From assembly GCA_013215655.1 (NCBI GenBank), contig JABSOX010000032.1, forward strand, positions 1 to 54,354: a stretch of 54,354 nucleotides of DNA, given 5' to 3'. Below the pieces are notes generated by a model that was given only the letters and a program-made list of their open reading frames with translations, was not told the DNA's origin and did not search any database. The stretch is from Colwellia sp. (lineage in GTDB: Bacteria > Pseudomonadota > Gammaproteobacteria > Enterobacterales > Alteromonadaceae). A program made the translations under genes and the position numbers. Below are positions 16,933-25,613 of this stretch, in pieces; positions within the stretch are counted from its first letter, which is position 1; the number at the start of each line of letters is the position of its first letter.

Positions 16933-18513
16933 ATGGCAAATACAATTTCCTCTACGAATAAACTAAGCCGGCGTGTGCTGGCTTATATTTTATTGTGTAG
17001 CTCTTTTTTATCCTTATGCTCTACAGCAATTCAATTGTATGTAGATTACCAAGATAATTTGTCGGCATTAAATCAACGTTTTGACAACATTGAAACCAGC
17101 TACATCCAATCAATTTCTACCAGTTTATGGGATTTTAATGAAGCACTTGTTCAACAACAAATACAAGGTATTGTAAAGTTACCCGATATTCGTTTTGTTA
17201 AAATTACTACGGGTTTTGGCAAAGTTTATCAGCATGGCAATGAAGATGTTGTTGCTGCTAAGGTGGTAGAGTTTCCTATTGCTTATGAGCAGAATAATAT
17301 TGGTATTTTGATCATTTCTGCAGATTACGAAGACATTTATGCTCGGCTTTGGCAAAAAGCGGGTTTTATTGTTGCGTCTGAATTTGTCAAAATATTTATT
17401 GTCGCTTTATTGATGGGCTTTATCGTCCATTGGCTGATCACTCGTCATATCTATCGAATTACCACTTATTCACAAAATATTTCAGGTGAGAACTTAGATG
17501 TGCCACTGACTTTGCTTAAACGCTCAGCTAATAAAGATGAGTTAGACCTGTTAGTTGATGCCATTAATGATATGCGATTAAAGCTAAAAAATGACATCGT
17601 TAAACTCGAAGAAGCAGAAAATGCGCTGATCAGTTTAAATGGAGAGTTGGAAATAAAAGTATATGACCGTACCTCTAAACTTGCTGAAAGTAATAAACAA
17701 TTACAGGTATCTTTAGATCACTTAACCTTAGCAAAAGATCAGTTAGTACAGTCTGAGAAAATGGCATCTTTGGGACAATTAGTTGCAGGTGTTGCTCACG
17801 AAGTAAATACGCCTTTAGGCATATGTGTTACATCAATTACCGCGTTAAAAGAAAAAGTACAAGAACTCAGTCATGCCATTGAAACTGAAAATTTAACTAA
17901 ATCTAAATTAACCAGTACTTTGTCATTATTGATTGAATATCAACAAATTATTGAGCGTAGTTTATCTAAAGCTGTTGATTTAATTCGTGGCTTTAAATCC
18001 GTTGCTGTGGAACAACATACCGATCCAGAGTTAAAAATTAATTTGGCTCAACATGTTAATGACGTTGTTAATACAGTGAAAACACTTTTTAAACGTAAAA
18101 ATTATAATATTGTTGTTGAAGTTGATGAGTCACTTAATTTAGTGACTTATCCAAGTGCATGGAACCAAATACTGACAAATTTTTTAATGAACTCCCACAT
18201 TCATGGCTTTGAAGGACGGGACAGTGGTGAAGTTTCTATTGTTTTTACCGAAGATGAAGGTTATTTAACACTTATTTATAAAGATGACGGTCTAGGATTA
18301 AGAGAAGATATAAAGAGTCGTATATTTGACCCTTTTGTCACCACTAAACGAGGCCAAGGAGGTACCGGCTTAGGTATGAATATTGTTTTTAACTTAGTTG
18401 ATGCCAAATTAGGTGGAACAATTAAATATATTGAGAGCGATGTTGGTTGTATCTTTAAAGTTAAAGTACCTATTGAGCATGAAAAAATAATCAAGGCCGC
18501 AAAAATCAGATAA
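16933..18513 (+). CDS. Membrane-bound sensor histidine kinase
   Basis: A 526-residue kinase. TM1 is about 16-37, a periplasmic sensor about 38-142 (SLWDFNEALVQQQIQGI and VKITTGFGKVY, like dCache/PAS sensors), TM2 about 148-170, and a HAMP linker to about 225. A coiled coil follows to 270. The phosphoacceptor is in GVAHEVNTPLG (His289). The N box (NQILTNFLMNSHIHGF), G1 (KDDGLGL), F box (FDPFVTTK) and G2 (GGTGLGMNIV) are complete. The HEVNTPLG form is typical of kinases with an insert between H and N boxes. There is no partner regulator adjacent; the protein upstream is an OCD-family enzyme. The stimulus is unknown. Confidence 0.92.
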   Translation: MANTISSTNKLSRRVLAYILLCSSFLSLCSTAIQLYVDYQDNLSALNQRFDNIETSYIQSISTSLWDFNEALVQQQIQGIVKLPDIRFVKITTGFGKVYQHGNEDVVAAKVVEFPIAYEQNNIGILIISADYEDIYARLWQKAGFIVASEFVKIFIVALLMGFIVHWLITRHIYRITTYSQNISGENLDVPLTLLKRSANKDELDLLVDAINDMRLKLKNDIVKLEEAENALISLNGELEIKVYDRTSKLAESNKQLQVSLDHLTLAKDQLVQSEKMASLGQLVAGVAHEVNTPLGICVTSITALKEKVQELSHAIETENLTKSKLTSTLSLLIEYQQIIERSLSKAVDLIRGFKSVAVEQHTDPELKINLAQHVNDVVNTVKTLFKRKNYNIVVEVDESLNLVTYPSAWNQILTNFLMNSHIHGFEGRDSGEVSIVFTEDEGYLTLIYKDDGLGLREDIKSRIFDPFVTTKRGQGGTGLGMNIVFNLVDAKLGGTIKYIESDVGCIFKVKVPIEHEKIIKAAKIR

Positions 18514-18601
18514 CTCAATAACTCAATAAAGCTACATCCTTTATCGAGATATTCCTAAATTTAATATTTTCAGTTAGATAGTTATGCTTAGATAGTTCTA
18601 G

Positions 18602-18813
18602 TTAGACGCTGTCAATTTGTGTCAATACCATACTGATATAATCAACCATACCAACAATCTTGTCATTTTCTATTACTGGCGCGGTATGCACACCAAAACG
18701 TTCAAATAAGCGTACGGTAATGGTTGACGTAGTTACTCCACCAAAATAATCGCTAATAAGCCTTTAAAACTACCGGTGAAAGCTTTTAAAAAGCTAAGTA
18801 ATTGTTGATTCAT
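18602..18813 (-). pseudogene. Remnant of a CBS-domain protein
   Basis: Reading the minus strand from an ATG at 18813 gives MNQQLLSFLKAFTGSFKGLL then AIILVE and a stop. One frame over, the sequence continues GVTTSTITVRLFERFGVHTA, PVIENDKIVGMVDYISMVL, TQIDSV and a stop at 18602. The second part looks like the end of a CBS domain (APVIENDKIVGMVDY). The frames differ and the combined length (about 70 residues) is far too short for a two-CBS protein, so I read this as a frameshifted, internally deleted gene. It occupies much of the 408-base gap between the histidine kinase and the D-amino-acid dehydrogenase. Confidence 0.65.
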
Positions 18814-18921
18814 TGTACTTAAAAGTTGTATTTTTTATTTAGTATAAACAATTATTTAGAAAGTACTTTATCTAAAGTAAATAATGGTAAATGGGCTAAT
18901 TCAATAACTTAATACAAAAGC

Positions 18922-20190
18922 TTAGTTAAAACGACTGATGCAAAACGGACTGATATCTATAGCTGTTTTTTGCTTCGTCATTATTTGACCAATCAATTTT
19001 CCGGTAATTGCGCCTTGGGTTAATCCAAGGTGCTGATGACCCAACGCAAAAAATATATTAAGGTGATTAGGTGCTTGCCCTATTACCGGTAATGAATCAG
19101 GTAAAGAAGGTCGAAAACCGAGCCAGCGTTGTTCATCTTTAGCGGTATTTGTATCAAATGGTGCAATATCAACTAACATTTCTTTTGCGTGTTGATACAA
19201 CATATCGGCACGTTGCATATTCGCTTTTTGTTCAAGGCCTGCAAATTCAACGGTACCTGACAGGCGTAATCCTTGCGCCATAGGTGTCATAATAAAACGT
19301 CGGTCAGCAGAAGCTACAGGCCGAGTTAATTCAGGCTGATTTGCCTGTTCTAGGTTAAGACTGTAACCACGCTCTGCTTCGATTGGCAGTTTATAGTTTA
19401 ATTGTTTGAGTAATGGCTCAGACCAAGCACCTGTAGCGATAACAATTTGGTCGAAGGTTAATGTTTGTCGATCACCAACCAAGTTTACTTTGTTTGCTGA
19501 ATGTTCAATTTTGTTCACCACAAACTTTTGATATTTAGCTCCTATAGTTTGTGCATATTGCGCAATAGATTTACAAATTGCATGAGGATCAGCAGTATGA
19601 GCAACGCTAGTGAAATACAAACCATAATTAATTTTGTCACTTAAATTTGGTTCTAATAATAAAACTTGTTCGCGGTTGAGTAATTTTACGGCAATACCGG
19701 CTTCACTATAATGTCTAAATTGTTTTTCAACGGCTTTAAACGATGTTTGTTCAAAAACCAGCAAGCTACCTTTTTGAGTTAATAAGTGCTCAGCATTTGC
19801 TGCTTTTAATACCGGTAGGTAGTAATTAATTGCATGTTTATTAAGTGTTTTTAGTGCAGCACCATTTTTATTACGCTTTGATTTCAGCATATTGCCGATA
19901 AACTTGATAAACCAAGGTAATACTTTGGGAAGGTATCGAGGAGATAAAGCTACAGGGCCTAATGGATCAAGTAGCAACTTAGGTAATTGCCATAATAAGC
20001 TCACTTCAGCTAACGGAAATACTTGTTCGCTAGCAAAGTGTCCAGCATTTCCTTTTGAGCAACCTTCACCTATTGCAGCTTTATCAAGCAAAGTTACATT
20101 AAAGCCAAGTGATTGTAATTCAGCAGCACAATTTACGCCGATTATACCGGCACCAATAATTGCTACGGATTTTTTATTTTCTGAGTCCAT
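18922..20190 (-). CDS. FAD-dependent D-amino-acid (D-hydroxyproline) dehydrogenase, DadA-like
   Basis: A 422-residue FAD oxidoreductase of the DAO/DadA family. The dinucleotide motif is VAIIGAGIIGVNCAAEL (residues 9-25). GEGCSKGNAGHFASEQ matches the D-amino-acid dehydrogenase signature, and the C-terminal GHQHLGLTQGAITGKLI closes the FAD domain. By context it probably oxidises cis-4-hydroxy-D-proline, the epimerase product, to Δ1-pyrroline-4-hydroxy-2-carboxylate, passing electrons to the respiratory chain. It follows the trans-3-hydroxyproline dehydratase gene by 13 bases, so the two form an operon. The exact substrate is inferred from neighbours; D-proline or other D-amino acids are alternatives. 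Confidence 0.85.
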   Translation of the reverse strand: MDSENKKSVAIIGAGIIGVNCAAELQSLGFNVTLLDKAAIGEGCSKGNAGHFASEQVFPLAEVSLLWQLPKLLLDPLGPVALSPRYLPKVLPWFIKFIGNMLKSKRNKNGAALKTLNKHAINYYLPVLKAANAEHLLTQKGSLLVFEQTSFKAVEKQFRHYSEAGIAVKLLNREQVLLLEPNLSDKINYGLYFTSVAHTADPHAICKSIAQYAQTIGAKYQKFVVNKIEHSANKVNLVGDRQTLTFDQIVIATGAWSEPLLKQLNYKLPIEAERGYSLNLEQANQPELTRPVASADRRFIMTPMAQGLRLSGTVEFAGLEQKANMQRADMLYQHAKEMLVDIAPFDTNTAKDEQRWLGFRPSLPDSLPVIGQAPNHLNIFFALGHQHLGLTQGAITGKLIGQIMTKQKTAIDISPFCISRFN

Positions 20191-20203
20191 TTATAAACCT
20201 ATT

Positions 20204-21247
20204 TTATCGAAGAAGAAAACCTGTTGGAAATATGTCGCTTTTATTCAACATAAACTGATGACAACCGGTAATAAAAGATCGCCCACTTACTCTAGGGATG
20301 ACGGCTTCTTTACCGTGATAGTTGAGTCGGGATTGAACACTTACTGTCATCTTACCGCCAACAATACTTTCAATAGTAATGTCTTGCTGCGTAATTATTG
20401 CTTCTTTTTGTACTAAGATCGCAATGCGAGCGCTAACTCCTGTTCCTGTAGGTGAACGGTCAACTTCACCGTCTGCAAATATACAAACATGACGAGAATG
20501 AGAGTCTTTGTTATCTGTTTTCGAGGAATAAAAAATGACACCGTATAAAAAACTTAAATCTTCTTCAATAGGGTGGGTAATCGTATAGTTTGCCATTACG
20601 GCTTTTTTAATTGCCTTCCCCGCATTAATAAGTGTCTGTTGATTTTCAGGTGTACAGGCTAAGTTTAATGTATCTGCATTTACATAAGCGTAATAAGCAC
20701 CGCCATAGGCGATATCATAATTTACTGTTCCTAAACCTTCGATAGTTACTGTTTGATCAAGTATCTCAACAAAGGAAGGAACATTATCAAAACTTACTAA
20801 TAAATTGTTATTGTTGTCATATTGAGCATAAGCATGAATTAATCCTGCAGGTGCGTCGATTTTAATTGCGGTATTTATTGCTGGTAACATAAGTGCACCT
20901 GTTTCAACTGCAACCGATACAGCCGCGATAATGCCGTGACCACACATACTGCTATAACCTTCATTGTGCATAAATAATATACCAAAATCGCTGTCTATCG
21001 AGCATGGTTTGGTAATCAATGCACCATACATATCAGCGTGTCCACGGGGCTCAAACATCAATAATTGTCTTAAATGGTCGAGCTCTCTGGTTAAATAGGC
21101 TCTTTTTTCCAAAATAGTATTACCAATGATTTCGGGATATCCGTCTATTATGATCCGTAGGGGCTCACCTTCAGTATGAGCATCTATGGTTTTAATTGAT
21201 TTATAACCACTTAAATTATTTGTATTAAATTGCACTATTGACCTCAA
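20204..21247 (-). CDS. Trans-3-hydroxy-L-proline dehydratase (proline racemase family)
   Basis: A 347-residue proline racemase-family enzyme. The first catalytic position is Cys102 ([12 protein letters not shown]). The second is Thr267 (DRSPTGTG) instead of Cys. In this family a Cys/Cys pair marks racemases and epimerases, while Cys/Thr marks trans-3-hydroxy-L-proline dehydratase (the human L3HYPDH type). The expected product is Δ1-pyrroline-2-carboxylate, a substrate for the OCD-family enzyme at 15770. It is the first gene of a two-gene minus-strand operon, divergent from the plus-strand genes across a region holding a TTGTATACAA palindrome. Confidence 0.88.
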   Translation of the reverse strand: MRSIVQFNTNNLSGYKSIKTIDAHTEGEPLRIIIDGYPEIIGNTILEKRAYLTRELDHLRQLLMFEPRGHADMYGALITKPCSIDSDFGILFMHNEGYSSMCGHGIIAAVSVAVETGALMLPAINTAIKIDAPAGLIHAYAQYDNNNNLLVSFDNVPSFVEILDQTVTIEGLGTVNYDIAYGGAYYAYVNADTLNLACTPENQQTLINAGKAIKKAVMANYTITHPIEEDLSFLYGVIFYSSKTDNKDSHSRHVCIFADGEVDRSPTGTGVSARIAILVQKEAIITQQDITIESIVGGKMTVSVQSRLNYHGKEAVIPRVSGRSFITGCHQFMLNKSDIFPTGFLLR

Positions 21248-21300
21248 TTAAGGTAATTAACCTAACTTTTATAAACATAACGGTTGCGTGATTTGAATAA

Positions 21301-21310
21301 TTGTATACAA
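21301..21310. promoter_or_regulatory. Palindromic operator candidate TTGTATACAA in the divergent promoter region
   Basis: A perfect 10-bp palindrome, extended to 12 as ATTGTATACAAT (21300-21311), lies between divergent operons. It is 54 bases from the dehydratase start and 78 bases from the start of the deaminase pseudogene. TTGTATACAA-like palindromes are known operators of GntR-family regulators with FCD domains. A regulator of that family is encoded at 24634. Binding is inference. Confidence 0.55.
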
Positions 21311-21387
21311 TATCCCAAATAATTTCTAGCGATACTTTTATAGTATTAATGAATTTATTAAGTACAGTATTTATAAGGTAAAAGATT

Positions 21388-21896
21388 ATGAACAATATTA
21401 ATTGGCAAGGTGTATACCCAGCAGTAACTACACAATATTTTGATGACATGTCGATCAACTTTGCAGCGACCCAAACTATGATTGATAGTTTAATTAAAGA
21501 AGGTGTTGACGGTATTATCGCGCTGGGTACGGTCGGTGAAAATTGTTCTCATACTCGTGAAGAAAAGAAAGCTATTATTATTGCTGTAAAAGAAATTGTT
21601 GCTGGTCGTGTACCCGTTATTTCGGGAGTTGCTGAAACCACAACACAATTTGCTATTGAATATGCACAGTTGTGTGAAGAAGTTGTATTGATGGCTTGAT
21701 GGTTTTACCGGGTATGGTTTATCGTTCAAGTGAACGCGAAGCTATATATCACTATCAACAACTTGCAGGTCGTGGTAGTGAAGTTACCCGAGCACCGCGT
21801 TTACCACTTGTGGGTGAAGAAAGAGCACGTGTTGAAAAGCTTTATAATGAAGCGGTAGCAACACGCATTGATTTATCAAAATTTAACTTAGATTAA
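21388..21896 (+). pseudogene. Decayed Δ1-pyrroline-4-hydroxy-2-carboxylate deaminase (DHDPS/NAL family)
   Basis: The N-terminal ~100 residues read well as the family (NWQGVYPAVTTQYFDD, ALGTVGENCSHTREEK). The frame then ends at a stop (21697-21699) after QLCEEVVLMA. In another frame the expected continuation resumes (LMVLPGMVYRSSEREAIYHYQ), a one-base frameshift near 21683-21688. About seven codons later it jumps to the family C-terminus (EVTRAPRLPLVGEERARVEK). About 135-140 residues are missing relative to the usual ~300, including the Schiff-base lysine region. Two independent lesions make a sequencing error unlikely. The start codon, position before the epimerase gene and C-terminus are preserved, so the gene decayed in place. 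Confidence 0.9.
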
Positions 21897-21914
21897 TTTT
21901 TATTAAGGCGAAAT

Positions 21915-22928
21915 ATGAACAAAGGAACTTTCTTTTGTATCGATGCACATACTTGTGGTAATCCAGTACGTTTGGTAACAAGTGGTCACCCTAATTTAAT
22001 AGGGCAAACTATGAGTGCTAAGCGCCAAGATTTTTTAGACAATTATGATTGGATCAGAACGGGGTTAATGTTTGAACCTCGTGGTCACGACATGATGTCA
22101 GGTGCTTTCATTTATCCGCCATGTAGTGAAGATGCTGATGCTTCAATTCTTTTTATTGAAACATCAGGTTGTTTGCCGATGTGTGGGCACGGCACTATAG
22201 GTACGGTTACTGCGGCGATAGAAAATGGTCTAATTACACCAAAGAATAAGGGCCAACTATTACTTGATGTTCCCGCAGGGAAAATCAAAGTTGAATACCA
22301 ATTATCTGGCGATAATGTGAGTGCAGTGAAACTTTATAATGTTGCTTCATACTTAGCTTATGAAAACATTGAGTTGGATATTCCTGAATTAGGTAAGTTA
22401 ACGGTTGATGTTTCTTATGGCGGCAACTATTACGTGATTGTTGATCCACAAGAAAATTTCCCCGGCATTGATCAATGGAGTGCCAATGATATTTTGCGTT
22501 GGAGCCCAATTGTTCGCGATATTGCAGATAAAGCATTGACCTGTATCCATCCGGAAGATGCTAGTGTCAATGGTATTTCTCATGTTTTATGGACAGGTAA
22601 ACCACAAGCGACTGGCTCTGATGGTGCAAATGCGGTGTTTTACGGTGAAAAAGCTATTGATAGATCGCCTTGTGGCACGGGCACTAGTGCACGTATGGCA
22701 CAGTTATTTGCGAAAGGACAATTGCGTTTAGGTGATAGCTATGTTCATGAAAGTTATATTGGCAGTCAATTTGTTGGAAAAATTGAAGATGTTATTGAGA
22801 TAGAAACTGAAAATGGTTTCATTGCCGCTATTAAACCGAGTATTCAAGGTTGGGCAAAAGTTTTTGGTAAAAACTGTATCACTATCGATGATGATGACCC
22901 CTATGCAAATGGCTTTGTCGTTAAATAA
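21915..22928 (+). CDS. 4-hydroxyproline 2-epimerase (proline racemase family)
   Basis: A 337-residue enzyme with both catalytic cysteines: Cys90 (LPMCGHGTIG) and Cys253 (DRSPCGTGTSAR). The Cys/Cys pair and the hydroxyproline catabolic context favour trans-4-hydroxy-L-proline to cis-4-hydroxy-D-proline epimerisation (HypE/LhpA type) over proline racemase itself. It is paralogous to the Cys/Thr dehydratase 0.7 kb away. RBS AAGGCG lies just before the ATG. The upstream neighbour is the deaminase pseudogene, 18 bases away, and the semialdehyde dehydrogenase gene follows 27 bases later in the same operon. Confidence 0.88.
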   Translation: MNKGTFFCIDAHTCGNPVRLVTSGHPNLIGQTMSAKRQDFLDNYDWIRTGLMFEPRGHDMMSGAFIYPPCSEDADASILFIETSGCLPMCGHGTIGTVTAAIENGLITPKNKGQLLLDVPAGKIKVEYQLSGDNVSAVKLYNVASYLAYENIELDIPELGKLTVDVSYGGNYYVIVDPQENFPGIDQWSANDILRWSPIVRDIADKALTCIHPEDASVNGISHVLWTGKPQATGSDGANAVFYGEKAIDRSPCGTGTSARMAQLFAKGQLRLGDSYVHESYIGSQFVGKIEDVIEIETENGFIAAIKPSIQGWAKVFGKNCITIDDDDPYANGFVVK

Positions 22929-22955
22929 AGTTAGATAAATTAAAGAGATAAAACT

Positions 22956-24497
22956 ATGACACTTACAGGTAAAAATTTTATTGCAGGCGAATGGTCTGGT
23001 AATACAAATAATGGCTTTACGGCAACCAATGCCAGTACTAATGAAGCAATGACAACTACATTTGCAGATGCGACTGAGACGGAAATAGAACAAGCGGTAA
23101 CCGCAGCTAACTCAGCGTTCATCTCTTATAGCCAACTTAGTTCAACTAAACGTGCTCATTTTTTACGCACAGTTGGAGAACAAATAGTTGCTTTAGGTGA
23201 TGAGCTTGTTGACATCGCTAGTGCAGAAACCGGTTTACCCGCAATGCGTATTCAAGGTGAAAGGGGGCGAACAGTAGGGCAACTTAACTTGTTTGCAGAC
23301 TTATTAGAAAGTGGTGAATATCAAGGTGTTTTTGACCAAGCGGATAATGAACGTCAGCCTATGCCTAAACCTGATACACGTTTAGGGTATCTGCCATTAG
23401 GCGTCGTTGGTGTTTTTGCTGCTAGTAATTTTCCTTTAGCGTTTTCCACAGCAGGTGGTGATACTGCATCAGCTTTGGCGGCGGGGTGTCCTGTTATCAT
23501 GAAAGCACATGCTGCTCACCCCGGTACTGCTGAACTTGTTGGCCGTGCTATTGGTAAAGCTATTACTTTGTGTGGTATTAATGCTGGCGTTTTTTCATTA
23601 ATTCAAGGGAAAAACTACGCTATTTCAAGCCAAATTGTGACTCATCCATTAGTTAAGGCTATTGGTTTTACGGGTTCAGAGCGCGTCGGCATGATTTTAC
23701 AGCAACAAATAAATCAACGAGCAGAGCCTATTCCATTTTATGGTGAACTGGGTAGTGTTAACCCACAGTTTATTTTAACAAATAAGCTAAAGGAAGATGC
23801 AGAGCAAATTGCTCAGGCTCTAGTGGCATCATTAATGATGGCGCAAGGGCAATTTTGTACAAGTCCTGGGATTTGGGCTGTGATCGATAATAAAGAGTCA
23901 GACAGTACGGTGGAGTGCTTCATTGATACCGCTATTTCAGCGATTGAAAATACAGAGGCAGGTGTTATGTTAACGTCGGGCATCGCCGCTTCATATAAGG
24001 CTGCGGTGAACGAATGGCAGGCAATTGATGGAGTAACGCTAGTTGCTCAAGGCCAGCAATCATCAACGGAACATTTATGTTCAGCGGCTTTATTTAGCAC
24101 CAGTTTTGCTACTTTTGAAAAACATACAGTATTGCATGAAGAAGTTTTTGGAGCATCGGCATTAATTGTTCGTTGTGCTGACGATGATGAAATGATGCAA
24201 TTAGTCGCCTCACTTAAAGGTAATTTAACTGCCAGTATTCACGGTCTTGATAGTGATTTAAAACAAGCACAGGCTGTTGCACAATTTCTTGCGCACAAAG
24301 TTGGGCGGTTGATTTATAACCAAATGCCGACCGGTGTTGAAGTATGTGCATCAATGAATCATGGCGGGCCTTTTCCCGCATCGACAAATATACGTTCTAC
24401 ATCAGTGGGTAGTGAAGCAATTAAACGCTTTCAACGACCTATTTGTTATCAAAATATGCCACAAGAATTGTTACCGTTGATATTGAGAAATACCTAG
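22956..24497 (+). CDS. 2,5-dioxovalerate (α-ketoglutarate semialdehyde) dehydrogenase
   Basis: A 513-residue aldehyde dehydrogenase. Key residues: Asn158 (AASNFP), Glu264 (YGELGSVNP) and nucleophile Cys301 (GQFCTSPG). The N-terminus NFIAGEWSGNTNNGFTATN and the overall length match the KGSADH subgroup that ends hydroxyproline, glucarate and pentose oxidation at 2-oxoglutarate. It is last in the plus-strand operon and followed by a good terminator. Its expected substrate in this pathway comes from the deaminase that is now a pseudogene, so it may serve another source of the semialdehyde. Confidence 0.9.
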   Translation: MTLTGKNFIAGEWSGNTNNGFTATNASTNEAMTTTFADATETEIEQAVTAANSAFISYSQLSSTKRAHFLRTVGEQIVALGDELVDIASAETGLPAMRIQGERGRTVGQLNLFADLLESGEYQGVFDQADNERQPMPKPDTRLGYLPLGVVGVFAASNFPLAFSTAGGDTASALAAGCPVIMKAHAAHPGTAELVGRAIGKAITLCGINAGVFSLIQGKNYAISSQIVTHPLVKAIGFTGSERVGMILQQQINQRAEPIPFYGELGSVNPQFILTNKLKEDAEQIAQALVASLMMAQGQFCTSPGIWAVIDNKESDSTVECFIDTAISAIENTEAGVMLTSGIAASYKAAVNEWQAIDGVTLVAQGQQSSTEHLCSAALFSTSFATFEKHTVLHEEVFGASALIVRCADDDEMMQLVASLKGNLTASIHGLDSDLKQAQAVAQFLAHKVGRLIYNQMPTGVEVCASMNHGGPFPASTNIRSTSVGSEAIKRFQRPICYQNMPQELLPLILRNT

Positions 24498-24534
24498 GTA
24501 ATTAGGATTTTTGACTGGTTTTTAGCTGATTTAA

Positions 24535-24567
24535 AGGGGATTATGTTTTAATTAATCCTCTTTTTTT
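24535..24567 (+). terminator. Rho-independent terminator of the hydroxyproline operon
   Basis: AGGGGATTA (24535-24543) pairs with TAATCCTCT (24553-24561) with one G-U pair, followed by a run of T to 24567. It lies 38 bases after the dehydrogenase stop. Confidence 0.85.
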
Positions 24568-24615
24568 GCATTACTACTGTGAATTAATTTTTGATTCCCT
24601 ATAATGGTTGGCATT

Positions 24616-24627
24616 ATTCCTAGGAAT
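24616..24627. promoter_or_regulatory. Palindrome ATTCCTAGGAAT before the GntR regulator start
   Basis: A perfect 12-bp palindrome lies between a TATAAT box (24600-24605) and the ATG at 24634. Its right half, TAGGAA, also serves as the Shine-Dalgarno. Its position just after the -10 would suit an autoregulatory operator, but it does not resemble the TTGTATAC element. Role uncertain. Confidence 0.35.
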
Positions 24628-24633
24628 TGTCTT

Positions 24634-25305
24634 ATGACCATAGTATATAAAACTCGAACTCAGTTAGTTGTTGAAACCCTTAGAGAAAAAATATTAAGTG
24701 GTGAAATTAAAGCTGGACAACCGTTACGCCAAGCCGCATTAGCTGAAGAGTTAAATGTTAGCCGTATTCCGGTTCGAGAAGCTTTATTGCAACTTGAAGC
24801 TGAAGGTTTAGTTGCTTTTGAACCACATAAAGGTGCGACCGCAACCGAACTTAATGCTAGCCAAGTTGATGAGTTATTTGAATTAAGAGCTATGTTAGAA
24901 GGTGATTTACTCGCCGCTTCAATTCCAAATTTGAGTGAAGAAGATTTAGCGCATGCAACGCAATTATTAGGCAAGCTTGATAAAGCGTTAGGTAAAGAAA
25001 ATGCGGCGAATACCTGGAGCGAGTTAAATTCTGATTATCACAACTGTTTATATTCAGGTGCAGTTCGTCCACAGACACAAGATTTAGTTAATACCTTAAA
25101 TAAAAATGCTGATCGTTATATTCGCATGCACTTATTGTGGGCTGGTGGTATTTCAAAAGCAGAGTCTGAGCATAACGAAATATTAAGGTTATGCAAAATG
25201 CGTGATGTCGAAGGTGCGGTTACTATTTTAAAACAGCATATACTTAGCTCGCGAGATGAAATCAAAGAGTTTTTAAGTGGCCGTGAAGCGGCTGAGAAAC
25301 AATAA
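24634..25305 (+). CDS. GntR-family transcriptional regulator with FCD domain
   Basis: A winged-helix repressor of the FadR subfamily. I choose the ATG at 24634 (223 residues), with TAGGAA before it, and not the ATG at 24604, which lies inside a TATAAT promoter box. The DNA-binding domain is about residues 5-70 (QAALAEELNVSRIPVREALL, then QLEAEGLVAFEPHKGA). The C-terminal FCD ligand domain is about 80-215 (ELFELRAMLEGDL, HNEILRLCKMRDVEGA). It is encoded directly after the hydroxyproline genes, so it probably controls them, sensing a pathway compound; that is inference from position. Confidence 0.88.
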   Translation: MTIVYKTRTQLVVETLREKILSGEIKAGQPLRQAALAEELNVSRIPVREALLQLEAEGLVAFEPHKGATATELNASQVDELFELRAMLEGDLLAASIPNLSEEDLAHATQLLGKLDKALGKENAANTWSELNSDYHNCLYSGAVRPQTQDLVNTLNKNADRYIRMHLLWAGGISKAESEHNEILRLCKMRDVEGAVTILKQHILSSRDEIKEFLSGREAAEKQ

Positions 25306-25613
25306 GTTAACAAAATCAAAAAGATAACCGTATTTAATTTTATTGTGAAATTGTACGGTTATTGACTTTTCGTACAACACTCTATAGTATTCCCGCCGCC
25401 TAAAACCCCAAAATTCAATACGTTTAGTTCAAATAAACTATCAAGGTTAATTCATTTTTATCTTGATGGTATTTATTGCCTATTATTAAGTCATAGTATG
25501 TTTTATTTGAATTCATATTATGTGTTTGTGACCATGAAATTATTGCAGTTTGAACATCAGCGTCATACTGCACAGTAAAATACAAATTGCTCTTTTAAAA
25601 ACGTGAGAAAACG
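25306..25613. other. Long leader region upstream of the SulP gene
   Basis: This 308-base gap contains a promoter and nested inverted repeats near 25325-25390, then about 220 bases of AT-rich untranslated leader before the SulP ATG. A 14-codon ATG frame at 25534 (KLLQFEHQRHTAQ after the Met) has no good RBS. No known riboswitch consensus is recognised. Confidence 0.5.
25351..25390 (+). promoter_or_regulatory. Promoter with overlapping inverted repeat upstream of SulP
   Basis: TTGACT (25362-25367), a 17-base spacer and TAGTAT (25385-25390) form a good sigma-70 promoter. TTGTACG (25351-25357) and CGTACAA (25371-25377) form a 7-bp inverted repeat bracketing the -35, placed as an operator. Transcription from here would give a ~215-base leader before the ATG at 25614. 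The boxes are visible; use is inferred. Confidence 0.55.

Noticed and set aside
22285-23122. Long minus-strand frames opposite the epimerase and dehydrogenase genes
   Set aside because: They are antisense shadows with Cys/Ile-rich or low-complexity translations and no family features.
24604-24633. Upstream in-frame ATG for the GntR regulator
   Set aside because: It lies inside a TATAAT promoter box and has no RBS. The ATG at 24634 has TAGGAA before it and gives the usual family N-terminus.
25534-25578. 14-codon ORF in the SulP leader
   Set aside because: No convincing RBS and no recognisable leader-peptide composition.
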